Assembly: GCA_000507305.1 (NCBI GenBank)
Contig: DF239047.1
Location: 314,771-378,770, forward strand
Reading direction: 5' to 3'
DNA from: Breviolum minutum Mf 1.05b.01
Lineage: Eukaryota > Sar > Dinophyceae > Suessiales > Symbiodiniaceae
Length of the DNA stretch: 64,000 nucleotides
Every line of letters begins with the position of its first letter. Position 1 is the stretch's first letter. The notes under the pieces were generated by a model. That model did not search any database. It was not told where the DNA came from and worked only from the letters and a program-made list of their open reading frames with translations. Shown here piece by piece: positions 1-10,918 of this stretch. Position numbers and translations under genes: made by a program.

Positions 1-227
1 ATATTGCTATCTTCGTTGACCAAAGGGTAACCCAATCGTTGAATGAGACTCAACAAAAACACTACCCCAAGATCAAATCAACAAGAAATATTCCAAATCA
101 CCCAACATGTACAGTATATTTAAATATATATATATATAGATAAGTCAGTGCAAAAATGAACGACATACAGATATACCATGAACCTAAAAATGTAATATAT
201 GCCTTACCACTATCAACTAATTGGAAA

Positions 228-342
228 TTGGTGGTTTGGGTCCCGGTGGTTTAGGATCCAATCGAGGTTCCGCCCATTCATAGCAATCCCGTAAATCATT
301 TTCGGGGATCAGAATTCAAACCGCCGGGCCCCAAACCATCAA
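228..342. mobile_element. Family E hairpin element (MITE-like)
   Basis: About 115 bp with long imperfect terminal inverted repeats: the left arm starts TTGGTGGTTTGGGTCCCGG and the right arm is its near reverse complement, ending in CCAAACCATCAA. There is no coding capacity. It is the only copy noticed in the window. Confidence 0.6.
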
Positions 343-359
343 TTTACCACTAGCTGACA

Positions 360-739
360 GAAATATTATTACTCCCCTTAAAAACTAAAGGTTGCCCCTG
401 AAAACCGATAGTTGGAAGCTTAATTTTCCTTGTGTTAAATGATGCCCTTTTTGGGGGGGAATCATGTTCATTTTCGAGGGGGTTACCATCCTATTACCAT
501 CCCTACAGTCATATTGTCACAGACTGATTGAGGTGTCCAATAACCTTCTCAGCACAGTAATTGTTTTGGTTTCATAACCATTCCCAGATAGTAACTCAAA
601 TCCCTAAAATCATCCAAAATCATCCAAAACTCCCTCAAACAGCCTTTTGTATGATCTCTAAAATCATCCAACTCCCAAAAGAAATTGAATCATCTTAACG
701 GTGGGAGCCAACTTTTTAATGGAACATACCAACCTAAAA
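360..739. other. AT-rich intergenic stretch
   Basis: No supportable exon. It contains short direct repetitions of an AAAATCATCCAAA-type motif around 600-680 that may belong to degraded hairpin elements. Confidence 0.5.
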
Positions 740-843
740 CTAGTTGGTGGTTGAACCACCCATCTCAAAAATATGCTCGTCAAATTGGATCAGTTCCCCA
801 AAGTTCGGGATGAACATGCAACATGTTTGAAACCTCCGCCCAG
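740..843. mobile_element. Family A element, degenerate copy
   Basis: The left terminus CTAGTTGGTGGTTGAACC and a right end resembling GTTTGAAACCTCCGCCCAG match the ~100-bp family seen at 10819, 8188 and 47648. The internal block resembling AAATTGGATCAGTTCCCC is shared. The right terminus has diverged and no target duplication is visible. Confidence 0.6.
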
Positions 844-987
844 ATATGTATGTATAATATGTATATATCATATACCTGGGTAATTTACAATAATTTCACA
901 CCTGAATTTTTCGGGCCTTTTTGGGGAAACCTACCTCACCAAAAAAAAGAACTTTCAGCTAGAAAATCATCCACCTCCACCTCCAAC

Positions 988-1106
988 CATTTGGATGTTT
1001 CTTTAAATGGTGGTACCCCCAAAATCATCCATTTCAATAGGGTTTTCCATTATTTTCACCATCCATTTTGGGGTATCCCTATTTTTTTTTGGAAACATCC
1101 ATTTGG
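988..1106. mobile_element. Family D element
   Basis: About 119 bp with inverted termini ATTTGGATGTTTC / GAAACATCC and inner inverted arms around GGTACCCC and GGGGTATCCC. The same arms, in the same order, occur at 7663-7772. Non-coding. Confidence 0.6.
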
Positions 1107-1122
1107 GTTTTCCATTGGCAAC

Positions 1123-1250
1123 CTCCGAGTCCACGAGGCCACATCCAAGCTGAAGAAGATCGCCGGGAAAGCTGCAGGCTTTAGCGGGCGCGTCAAATGC
1201 CATAAGCATCGACGCCAGGCACCTGGAGAAGGCACCCGTGCCACGGATCG
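1123..1250 (-). CDS. Possible internal exon, unknown product
   Basis: A locally GC-rich 128-bp block flanked on the minus strand by an acceptor-like CCACCAG and a donor-like CGGAG|GTTGCC, inside AT-rich repeat DNA. Two minus-strand frames and one plus-strand frame are open through it, so strand and frame are uncertain. The minus strand is preferred because both splice borders fit and neighbouring exons lie on it. No family recognised. Confidence 0.35.
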
Positions 1251-1412
1251 CTGGTGGAAGATGACTTGGCTGTCTCTTGGAAGTTTGGAAATCATACTGT
1301 TGATGGTTCAGAAATCCCAAGGCCAACCACCTGGGATGGTGCTAAAACCTTGTAAATAATGGGATATTTACCATATCAACTGGTTGCAGGATTTCAGCCA
1401 TCAACAGTAGTA

Positions 1413-1501
1413 TTTCCTTCTAAAGCACCTATAGGTCCTAGGTCATCATACCTGCAATATGTGAAACATCCATGATACCTCAAACACTCAACAATTCCAA
1501 C
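1413..1501. repeat. Dispersed direct repeat, copy 1
   Basis: About 85 bp beginning TTTCCTTCTAAAGCACC and containing ATCCATGATACCTCAAAC recurs at 11299-11374 in the same orientation. Non-coding; type unknown. Confidence 0.7.
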
Positions 1502-1845
1502 ATCATCACTCCAAAAAAAGTATCATGGTGTTCATTCAAAATTGGAAGTCAATGAACCTTGGGGCAAAGGCAGTTTCCAGAAGATTGGCTCACTCTTAGA
1601 AGTAGACTGGCTTCAAAAACCACTGGTTTGCTCGAATACCACCTGGCAAAAATAGATGGGGTCCGGTTTCCCCTAAACAAATGAGCATTGAATCTACCAA
1701 ATCAAAACCACTAGATTTATATTACCCCAAAAATGGAGGGCGAGGCCGACAACCCCTGAAAAGAAGCCGACTTTCCCACAAGGAAAGGAACAAGTCTACC
1801 AAAATTGCCAATGTTCAGAGGCGCGATGTTAGTTGCAGCGGGGGT

Positions 1846-1882
1846 GTAAATATATATATATATATATATTATATATATGTAT
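1846..1882. repeat. TA dinucleotide microsatellite
   Basis: An alternating TA tract with a few interruptions. Similar short TA tracts occur near 127, 6907, 9067, 28503 and 53194. Confidence 0.9.
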
Positions 1883-1963
1883 GTATTGAAATAACAAAAA
1901 ATGTAGAAATACAATCTTTTCCAAAAGAATGATTCCCTGGTAGGGTTTTCATTCCACACACAC

Positions 1964-2083
1964 CAGCCAGAGGAATTTTGTCCCGCTTGGCAAAAATGAC
2001 TGCACCTCTATAAGTAGAGACGTGTGCACCTGCCGCTGTGGCCATGCGTAAACCCATCAAATGCACGGCACCGGCCATGGCGA
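1964..2083 (-). CDS. Probable internal exon, unknown product
   Basis: The minus strand is open and coding-like, reading through AGAVHLMGLRMATAAGAHV and ending in a GCTG|GTGTGTG donor at 1964/1963. Codon usage and base composition differ from the AT-rich flanks. The 5' border is not certain. The alanine- and glycine-rich, mildly hydrophobic segment could be part of a membrane protein, but no family is recognised. Confidence 0.4.
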
Positions 2084-2115
2084 TTCTCGATTCATGTACG
2101 GACCGTGTATGGTGT

Positions 2116-2209
2116 TCCCATACCATCCATGTGACTGGTATATTTACCTACATGAATGGTTGATTTTTATGGTAAATGTAGGGAAATATACCATACATGG
2201 ATCCTATGG
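2116..2209. mobile_element. Family B element
   Basis: Inverted termini around CCATCCATGTGACTGG and ATACCATACATGGATCC enclose inner arms ATTTACCTACAT / GTAGGGAAAT. Related copies lie at 6321, 25757 and 33566. Confidence 0.7.
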
Positions 2210-3123
2210 GTATTGCGTTTACTTGCATGTATCACCGTACAAGTCAAGCAAGTCAAACAAATGTAGATGAATCATGATGATTCTAATTACCATACATGGA
2301 TGGTATACGGAATGGTCATCAGACCTTTTCTTACACATTTCACATGATTCAGCAATGTCAAAAGCATTGAAGGGACATCCCAATTTATTTGAGGTGATTT
2401 TAACATCCATATCAACAAACGTAACTGATCCGCTAAATCACCGTCATACGTGTCAAAGTTATAACCAGGGCTGCTGTAACCACCTCTCATATGTTTTATG
2501 GTTTACCACAAGGAACCTTGATGTTTGATCCATGGACCATAAATCTACATGTGTATATATATATATATGGATAAAACGGTACATAATCCTACCATTGTAT
2601 TTTCGCCTTTTCCATTTTCGATGTGGGCTGGCTTCGTGTTACGTCATTTTCATCCCAACGGGCTCATGGCTGCATCGAAACAATTCACTTGTGGATAGCC
2701 ATGGAGTGAAGCAAGTGAAGCAATGTGATCTGTAGAAAAAGTGTGCGTGTTTGCCCTTTAGATTCAAAAAGATGATTTTCAATTGTTACGGATTTCACAT
2801 CCCACAAAACAGTAGTGACACGTTTCTTGACAGCTTAAAAAGAAAGATAACATCACAACTAAGGAAATCAGGATGTTTCAAACTACTATATAACCATATA
2901 GTTTGTTGTTTTGAACCCAATTTGAAAAATATCAGTGAAATTGGATCATATTGTCAATTTTTGATGTATACATCAAAACATGTTTCAAACCATCACGTGT
3001 GTCACAAAAATCATCATTTTCAACACACAAAGTCTGTGAGGTTTGCACTAACTAAGGTTAGGTCTAGGGATACACCGCCATCATGTTCGAAGCTGATGCA
3101 GTGAAATGCTTTTAATTGCAAAC
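2210..3123. other. Intergenic, no supported gene
   Basis: AT-rich, with short fragments of family B arms (ATTACCATACATGG near 2288). No exon with convincing splice borders was found. Confidence 0.5.
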
Positions 3124-3295
3124 CTGACAGCCATAACCAAGCTGCTGTTTCTTTTTTTGCCGGGCGACACGCGCCACAAAGAGGTCGCAGCAAGAGACGT
3201 TTCAGCTGCAAGTCTCTCTCGAAAGTTCTGTCCAGTCCGGGAGTCCGAGAATGACAACTTCAGGGAATCTTGACCGGTGAAAGCCAGAGGATCAT
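3124..3295 (-). CDS. Internal or first exon, unknown product
   Basis: A 172-bp minus-strand exon bounded by GCTGCAG| and CAG|GTTTGC. It encodes a polar, basic segment containing DSLKLSFSDSRTGQNFRER. An ATG lies 13 bases upstream of the acceptor, so it could instead be a first coding exon starting at 3308. No domain recognised. Confidence comes from the clean splice borders and the open frame. Confidence 0.5.
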
Positions 3296-3299
3296 CTGC

Positions 3300-4797
3300 A
3301 GCATTCATAAATCTAAGATCTCACCCACATACCCCTGAAAAATATTGAAAAATACCCCGGACCATTCACCAACAGTTTCTGAAGGAATTTCTTTCTTTGT
3401 TTGGGTTTGTGGAAGTCTGGGGTATCTTGCTACCGTATGTGGGCCAAGTCGTTGAAAAAAGACTTTATCTCTTTTAAAACACCACTTGATGGGAATGAAC
3501 CAAATGGACTGCTCAGCAACTCCAAACAAACATGAATGTTTAAACAAAACTCATGGACAGCTGGGCTGAAATTGTGACTTGTTTAGGAGCAATAGCCAAG
3601 TAAAGCCTGTTGTTGAGGGGGGTCATCAGCTGTGGTTTATAGCGACAGCCATGGTCCTTGGTCATTGATATACCTATTGATTGTATACCTGACCTACTGA
3701 TTTGGGAAGCCATTATCTCCACAACTCAAATTGATTGTCTGATATATCATATATCATTACAATCCTTCAGTACGGTTTGCTTTCCCTTGCAAACCCTAAG
3801 CCGAAGTCTAAATGGGCAATGAACACGGAAACCGTTAACCCCACGACATTCCACCGCACGGAAGCTTCATTGACCATCCTGCGGGAAGTTTGTTGCCCCC
3901 TCATTGTGCAGAGAGAAACTCCACGGCCCGCTCGACACTGCCCTTGCCGGGTCCAACGGTTGGCAACCCCACCGTTTTAAAAACAACTGGAATGAGGCAG
4001 ACTGTAAACACGTGAGGTGGGACATCTCTTTCAGCCGTTTTGGGATATCAGAAAACAAAAAAACATCACTTCACAACTTGACGGCTGAAAACACTGGCAG
4101 CTCCAATTTCACCGCACCTGGGTATGAAGCAGCACATCTTTCAGTGCCTGGTACAGTAGCTTCCAACATGCCGAATGGAACATACACCAGTCTTTCTGTA
4201 GGGTATGCGCCAAACATGTAGGAATGTATGGTCCCAAAGAAATTGAACAAATTGATTGTATGCTTTCTTCCAACAAATGTGTCAGGGACACATATATATC
4301 ACTCAGTTGGGCAGTGCATACCACTTGTAGACTGGGTTATGTTCTTGCCTCCGTTCAGGGGGGTGATCTCTATGATTCCTTCCACCTTGTACCAAAACCA
4401 GAACACAAATCCATTAGGAGTTGGCCAACTATATATACCCCCCAAAATCTTACGAAACCAGGGTAAAGGGGCTAAAACTTGAACTTGGATACAATTTCTC
4501 TGATGGAAATATATGTACGCCTCCCTGCAAGAAAAGTTGTCTTCTCCCTTTGCCACCATGCTGTTTGGTTACAGGGAGCTGTGATGGAAAAACCCTTCAG
4601 AGGTGGGAATGTTATCCCGCTGGGATTGGTAGAACATCTGCGGTCCGGCGGGTTAAATTTTGACACCTTTTTTTTCTTTTACACGGCTTGAAAGGGGGCC
4701 CTTTTTAAACGGCTTATGGGGGTGATGGCGTCAGGTTAAAACTCTGGGATGATATAATGATTGTTGATGCTCGGGCCGAATACAATACAGTCATTAA
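3300..4797. other. Intergenic with weak coding hints
   Basis: No gene is supported. Blocks at about 3850-3965 and 4575-4670 are more GC-rich and open in one plus-strand frame, but lack a matched acceptor/donor pair. From 4722 to 4797 the sequence repeats the segment found at 8417-8509, in both cases directly before a family A element. Confidence 0.4.
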
Positions 4798-4908
4798 CTA
4801 GCTGCTGCTTTCAACCCAGTTGAAACATATCAGTCAAATGGATCGTTTCCCTAACTCTAAGTACTATAGTAGGGGTGAAAATAAAAACACATCCAAACCA
4901 CCACCTAG
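4798..4908. mobile_element. Family A element
   Basis: Starts CTAGCTGCTGCTTTCAACC and ends ACCACCACCTAG, with the conserved inner block AGTAGGGGTGAAAATAAA. The flanks TTAA and AAAA are similar but not an exact four-base duplication. Confidence 0.7.
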
Positions 4909-5121
4909 AAAACCCTGGCAACAGCCGGCTGCTTCATGACAAAGAAAAATCAAAATTTCATGGGGGAGAGTGTTTCATCCCAAAATCACAGGGGGTAAGT
5001 GTGATTGTTGCCAGTTACCAGGTGATTCTGTCCAGGTTCACTAGGTTTTCTGTTCTGGCCGCCCGAAATGATCGAAGTACAAACAAACCATCGCCATGGC
5101 ATCTGAAACAACAAATATCAT

Positions 5122-5141
5122 CAACCACACACACACACACA
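5122..5141. repeat. CA dinucleotide tract
   Basis: About ten CA units. A similar tract lies at 26389-26407. Confidence 0.8.
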
Positions 5142-5755
5142 TGTCAACTATAGTAGTAAATTCTAACATAACAACTTATAGAATCATACAACTACCTTTC
5201 CTACGGTTATCCTTCTCCAAAAGAAAAAAAACAATACCAAGCATCAACAAAAAACCTTCACTTCAACAACCTTCCCATAAGAAACCAACCCACCAAACAG
5301 AAGTCGACCCCCTCTTCACCACCTTTCCCAAAAACAACAACGGCCCACCTCACGTCCACATTGAAAACCCATCTCTTCTAAGAGTTCCACTGCAGAGTTT
5401 GGACCACCTTTTGTCACATCTGCACCTTGGAGAAAAAAAATAGATGGCAAAAGACAACATAGGTATATAATTGTAGTGAACACAAACATGGGCTGTGATA
5501 TAATTACCCAAGTTTACCTTTGAAAAAAACAAATGTAGGTAAATGTACTATCATGGATCCTAAGGGCTGTACAAGCTGGGCCCCTACGATCGTTCTAAAC
5601 GGACTTCAAAACACCTATAAATAGCGAACTGGGATTCATTATAACCCCTATATGCGGAGTTATGGGCCCCTACTTATACATTGTTGTAGGTGTCTACCCA
5701 AACAAAAACACATCAGGTACCATATTTTTTTGAATGGGTCCGTTCATAGTAGATC

Positions 5756-5807
5756 TTGGGATGCTTCCCCGCCCTGTTGACCTTCGCTGGAAGGGGAAGC
5801 ATCCCAA
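5756..5807. repeat. Perfect 15-bp-arm hairpin
   Basis: TTGGGATGCTTCCCC at 5756-5770 is exactly reverse-complementary to 5793-5807, with a 22-base spacer. The arms are GC-rich in an AT-rich setting. It resembles none of the hairpin element families in this window. Confidence 0.8.
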
Positions 5808-5809
5808 AA

Positions 5810-6320
5810 GTAGACCCAACTTCTACCATATGTGGCAGCGGAACTACACAGAATTTTACTGCTGGATATCAAGGTGTAAACTCATATTTTAGGTCACAGT
5901 TTCAACAATTTGTCCTCAACTAGTGCTTTGCATACTTGAAATCTCCTTTGAACGCACTAAAATTTGCAACACGGCTCATAAATATGTTGATGTGTCGGTT
6001 TTTTAATACCACAAATTGATGTAAGCAGGAGAACTAGGTGTGCTAAATTGCTTGGCAACCCAGCCGGCTCCAACCCCCGGACATGGCTGGACAACAACAA
6101 CTTTCAGCATGTTCAAGCCGTTTTGCCAACACAAAGGGGGGATAGAATAACATCCCACACAATGAACGGTCCAACAACAACAACAACAACAAATAATAAT
6201 TAGTAATAATGATATTAATAATATGATGTAATAATAATCATCATCATAATCAACCAAACAACCAACAAACAAACAACTACCTACAGCAAACAATAAAACA
6301 AATAAAACAAATCCCAAACA
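5810..6320. other. Intergenic, low-complexity
   Basis: Contains a CAA-rich and AAT/AAC-rich stretch at 6168-6300. No gene supported. Confidence 0.5.
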
Positions 6321-6406
6321 ATCCATGTATGGTATATTTACCTACATTTGGTTGATTTTTATGGGAAATGTAGGTACAGTAAATATACCATACATGGACC
6401 CTATGG
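6321..6406. mobile_element. Family B element, best copy
   Basis: About 86 bp; the left arm CCATGTATGGTATATTTACC pairs with the right arm AAATATACCATACATGG, with inner arms CCTACATTT / AAATGTAGG. It can fold almost end to end. Confidence 0.8.
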
Positions 6407-6705
6407 CCATGGAAAACCTCCTTCAAAGAAAACAACAAAACGGTAACGACAAGACACGGTCACAAACACTTCCATCCACGAAGGCTACTGGCTCTGGTGC
6501 CTCGCAACCTGAATTGGCCAAGACGAATTTCGTTTGTCCACCCAATAAAGGGGGTTTGAAAGGCATGGGTATTTAATGAATATGTAAAATACCAAAATGT
6601 TAGGATCCTGTTGGTATATAACTATTCCTGGGAAAGAAGACATACATAGGGGCGCTACTGATTTTTCCCAAACAGAACTCGTTGACTTTCAACAAATTCA
6701 TTCAA

Positions 6706-6805
6706 CTAGTTGGTGGTTTCAACCCCTTTGAAAGATATATATTCAAAATGAGAATCTTCCCCAAATAGGGGTGAAAATAACACATGTTTTGAAACCACCA
6801 TCCAG
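6706..6805. mobile_element. Family A element
   Basis: Starts CTAGTTGGTGGTTTCAAC and ends TTTGAAACCACCATCCAG. The inner block AAATAGGGGTGAAAATAA is typical of the family. The right terminus has lost the CTAG. Confidence 0.75.
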
Positions 6806-6809
6806 ATGT

Positions 6810-7662
6810 GTATATATGTATATATTTTTCAAAATACATATGAATTAAACATGTCTATAATTTCCCAACTAAATAGATGTGTAGATATAGAAACCCAACA
6901 AAAATTATATATATATATATACCTACATGCATCGTATAATCAAATAGAATTGATATGTAGCTACAAAGCTTAGGGTAAGTTGTGAGGGAAGAGGCTCACT
7001 AAAACTTGTTTCATACTATAAGTTCTGGCCGTGAGATTCACTCGCAGGTGTGAACAAGTGTTTTTCTGAAGTTGTTTCTTTCAGGTAGCAAACTGTTTGA
7101 GACATCGCAGTGATGGACAAAGATAAAGGTTAACAGTTGTCTTGATGCGTTTTTTGCAGCATAAGTTGGGATATTCTAACATATCAACTGGTTGGAAAAG
7201 AACTCCCAAATTCACAAATTCCTCAAGTTGATGAATTCCTCAATCCATCCAGAAGGATTTGTTGAAATTCAATCATGAAAATCCCAGGCAAATTTATATA
7301 TTTCCCTTGGTATATTGGCTTAAACATGGCTTATCTAAATATGAAACAACCAAAAATTCATGTCAATTCTCCCTAGGTTTGGACTTACCATTATTTTTAG
7401 TTTCCCAGAGCTTCTTCACTTCACTTCGACTCTAAAAACCACATTGCTTAGTTTGGACATCGATGTCACGTTCGTTTCGAGATTTCTCGGTGCGGTGATC
7501 CTCACCGAGACACGCCGTAGATGCAGCAAAAGTTGTCTCATGTTATCAGCAAAGAGTTGACCACAACGATGGCAACGCAAGGTGTCCTGGTGGGTGGTGG
7601 TTTAGAAAACGGACGTTAGAACGGCTAATATACAATAAACAGTTTCAGTATATGGGTGTTGA
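6810..7662. other. Intergenic, no supported gene
   Basis: AT-rich. A block at about 7430-7560 is less AT-rich and open on the plus strand but has no convincing splice borders. Confidence 0.45.
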
Positions 7663-7772
7663 ACCAAAAATAGGGGTACCCCAAAATGGATGGTTTATAG
7701 TGGAAAACGGAAAATCCTATTAAAATGGATGATTTGGGGGGTACCACTATTTTCGGAAACATCCAAATAGAT
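7663..7772. mobile_element. Family D element
   Basis: Inverted arms AAAAATAGGGGTACCCC and GGGGGTACCACTATTTTC plus the CAAAATGGATGG / CCATTTTAATGG type inner arms match the copy at 988-1106. Confidence 0.7.
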
Positions 7773-8187
7773 GTATTGACATATCATATAATCACATATG
7801 GATTGGGCCCTGCCAAAACACTGGAAAACCACTGGATGTCGTGAGGTACCAAAAATTCGATTTCCAAAGGATGATGCGGATAGAATGCCGCAATGATCCG
7901 ACATGAAATGGAACCATCATCTGGAATTTTTGATTTCAATCCAAGTGGAACAAATATAGTCAAAATGGGAATCTTCCAGGTCATCTCCCTTGGGGGTTCC
8001 AATGGCTGGGTCTTTTCCACGTGGAAAACTAACGCATGATGCACCTCAACGGTGGGGCCCTGACTTCTTTTTCGCCAAAAAACACGTATTAACTCAAGCC
8101 ATCCCGATAAAAGGGCAATGAGCTGGACCCCTGGTATAGCTGGTATCCAGGAAAAGAAAACATGAGCACCTGCCTAAAAATCGTAAT

Positions 8188-8286
8188 CTAGTTGGTGATT
8201 TCAATCCAATTGAAAAATATTAGTCAAAATGGATCATTTCCCCAAATAGGGATAAACATAAAAAAATATTTGAAATCACCACCTAG
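8188..8286. mobile_element. Family A element with 4-bp target duplication
   Basis: A 99-bp element with termini CTAGTTGGTGATTTCAAT and TTGAAATCACCACCTAG. It is flanked by a direct TAAT at 8184-8187 and 8287-8290, which supports transposition with a four-base target-site duplication. Confidence 0.85.
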
Positions 8287-8416
8287 TAATAGTGGATGTT
8301 TTCCAAAATCACTGTGAAACATCGTGTATTCCTGATCATTTTCTCACTCGAAAAACCAGGGCGTAGGCAATTTCCCCCCCCAAAGTCCCTTGACTTTGTT
8401 TAGGGGGGGGGGGGTT

Positions 8417-8509
8417 GATGGCGTCAGGTTACAACTCTGTTTTTTTTTGATGGGGGGATGATATTTGAATAGTTGTTGATGTTAGCACCGAATCCACTGC
8501 AGTCATTAG
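8417..8509. repeat. Repeat shared with 4722-4797
   Basis: Both begin GATGGCGTCAGGTT and run through TTGATG and CAGTCATTA into the left end of a family A element. A composite of this segment plus the element has been duplicated. Confidence 0.7.
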
Positions 8510-8602
8510 CTAGTTGGTGGTTTCAATCCATTTGGCTGATATTAGTCAGAATGGGAATCTTCCCCAAGTAGAGTAGAAAAAATACTTGAAACCACCACCT
8601 AG
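8510..8602. mobile_element. Family A element
   Basis: Starts CTAGTTGGTGGTTTCAAT and ends TTGAAACCACCACCTAG. The flanks TTAG and TGAA do not form an exact duplication. Confidence 0.8.
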
Positions 8603-9168
8603 TGAACCATAAGTTCGGAAAAATTACCAGTTAAATGATTAATGATTGGTTAGAAGCGGTGTTTTGTCTTCAGTGACAAACTCCCAATCTTTAGTATGAA
8701 CATACTATGAAAATGCACGAGTGCGAAAGAGACATCCAACACAAATGTAAAAAAAACACACCGGATCTAGCAGTTGGGCTTCAATACATGAAGATACACC
8801 AAAACAAAAAAACAACAGGAAGAATTCCCAATCAAGAGAAACGAATCTGATCAATGAGTAACTATCATCCTATATATTTCACTAACCTCCATTTCTCTGG
8901 AAGAAGTCCATATCATCTTTGATGGAGGATCTACCAAGCAAAAGTGTCACAACAACTTCTAACAAATATGTGGTGGTGGTTGAACCACCCATCTGAAACA
9001 GAGGCCCTTGTCAGCTAGGTAAATCTCTCCCAAATCTTCAGGGTTAACATTGAGCCAATCTAAAACAACATATATACATATATATAAAATCAATATAATA
9101 CATAACCAACACCCCATCATCTTCCAGTCACTAAAAACTATAAGCCATCTTTTAAAAGATGCGAAAAA

Positions 9169-9311
9169 CTGCACCCCTTCAACTCGTTGAGTTTCACTCA
9201 TAGCAGTTGGGTCCCACACCTTCTCTAAGACACCGGCGTTCGGAACCACAGGAACTGTGCCATCCGACAGGCGTTTGGAGAAGTCATCCAGGGACATGAA
9301 GTGAAGACTTC
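9169..9311 (-). CDS. Probable exon, unknown product
   Basis: The minus-strand exon starts after an AAAGCAG| acceptor and encodes MSLDDFSKRLSDGTVPVV followed by an acidic, polar run ending near VEGVQFF. The reading frame, composition and acceptor are convincing; the donor near 9169 is not certain. The MSLDD methionine at 9297 could be a start codon. No family recognised. Confidence 0.5.
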
Positions 9312-9363
9312 CTGCTTTGAGGCATCAAACTTGGGATCTGGTGATGTTTGGTGCTTCCAAAAA

Positions 9364-9490
9364 CCTCCCAAAAAGAAACTACTGCAAAACCCCGCAAAAC
9401 TAACATGACAATGAAGAAAAAACAACCATGTAAACATGTATATCGTGTTAAAATTTGTGATGTTTCAATGTCATGTTAGTTGTTGGGAGG
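9364..9490. mobile_element. Family C element, degenerate
   Basis: Inverted termini containing CAAAACTAACATGACA and TGTCATGTTAGTTGTTGGGA match the family best seen at 11762-11861. Confidence 0.6.
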
Positions 9491-10066
9491 GTATAAGTTT
9501 CATTTCACTAAAGCCTGCAAAAGGCGGGTTTCTGTGTCTCTCCATTCCATTGGGGGAAACATACATAACAAGTCTTTCAAGGTTTCACGGGCCTGGCTGG
9601 TTACGCCGGGATTCAAATTCATTCACCGCTTCCTCATGTTGGCTCATGTGCTATATCTTATAATATGTTTTTGCCACTTCAACAGCGTTGTTGTTGTAAG
9701 GAAATGATGGTTTAAATGATGTGCCGAATCTGAGCTTGAGATATTCCAACTAGAACAATAATATATCAAATAAGTATTAGAATTAGATGTTGTGTTCAAG
9801 GCATTTTGCCATTGAAAATAGAAGATGTGGGTTGCCGCAAGCTTTCCAAAGTCTCCGACGTTGCTGTTGTAAAAATAAGATATATCATATAACCATCCTG
9901 TGTACCACCTACCTGGGGAATCCCAATGCTATTTTATCTTCCTAGAACTGCAAATCAATAATTATCCACAGCATGTGTACTGGCACAGTATTAAAAAAGC
10001 GTCAACCGCTATGACGGAGTAGCAAACAATCTGCATCCAAAATCATGCCCTTCAATCAACCGAAAC
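9491..10066. other. Intergenic, no supported gene
   Basis: Nothing recognisable beyond short AT repeats. Confidence 0.5.
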
Positions 10067-10261
10067 AGTTTCAATCTCCAAGTATCGATATTCGACAAAT
10101 CGCCAAGAGCCAATCAAACATTGACAAGTGACGAGATACCCCCCACACAATTTCACCCTCATTCCGCTGCCTGAAGGCTCGGTAAACTCCAGAAAATGCT
10201 GCCGTGTCAAATCTGTGAGATCTGGTGGCACCAAATCCATGCTGAGGAGATGCGCAAAAAC
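10067..10261 (-). CDS. Internal exon, unknown product
   Basis: A minus-strand exon of about 195 bp starting after CCCTCAG| and ending before a possible GT donor. It encodes VFAHLLSMDLVPPDLTDL, then a segment with SGSGMRVKLCGGYLVTC and VEYRYLEIETV. The frame is open with no internal stop and the composition is clearly coding. The Gly/Cys-rich beta-like stretch is not diagnostic. Unrecognised. Confidence 0.55.
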
Positions 10262-10269
10262 CTGAGGGA

Positions 10270-10818
10270 AGGTGAAGCTATAGATGGAAAAGCTTCATTT
10301 CGTCGGGGTTCCACCCTTCATTTTTGCTGGTGGTCCTTTTTTGGTTAGGTAAAGCCCATTTCTTTGTATCCCCAAACTCTCATAGGGGCCTGTTTAGCTA
10401 CGTTTAATACATTTACTTCCCTAAAAACAATCCAGGTTTTGTTCTACACATTGAGAGTCTAAGACTCTAAGACTGTGATTTTTCCAACAATTGAGAAGCA
10501 ATTGTTACATCACCTCCGTCACATCGTAACTTTACTGGAAAGATTTGTCCCGAGAAACGGATGGGTTTGAACTAGATGCCACAAAAAATCAATATTGCGA
10601 CATTTGTACAAGTACAATCTCATGAAGGCAAAGTACCCTACATCTTTTTGCGAAATCAACTAAGAAATTTCGAAAGACAAACATTCAAAAATGAGTCTAT
10701 GCATTTTGTTTTTTGAACAAAAGGATTCTAATTTTCAGCCATGTCAATGTACTGCAAGGTAAATCTCCTTTGTCCTTCTGCAATGGGTTTTTAGTCAGAA
10801 ACTTCGTTGGTAGAGAAT
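10270..10818. other. Intergenic, no supported gene
   Basis: AT-rich; no splice-bounded exon found. Confidence 0.5.
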
Positions 10819-10914
10819 CTAGTTGGTGGTTTCAACCCATCTGAAAAATATTAGTCAAAATGGATCATTTCCCCAAGTAGGGGTGAAAAAAAAATATTTG
10901 AAACCACCACCTAG
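10819..10914. mobile_element. Family A element, best copy, with 4-bp target duplication
   Basis: A 96-bp element with inverted termini CTAGTTGGTGGTTTCAA and TTGAAACCACCACCTAG, flanked by a direct GAAT at 10815-10818 and 10915-10918. The interior contains ATGGATCATTTCCCC and AGTAGGGGTGAAAA. No ORF, so non-autonomous. Confidence 0.9.
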
Positions 10915-10918
10915 GAAT

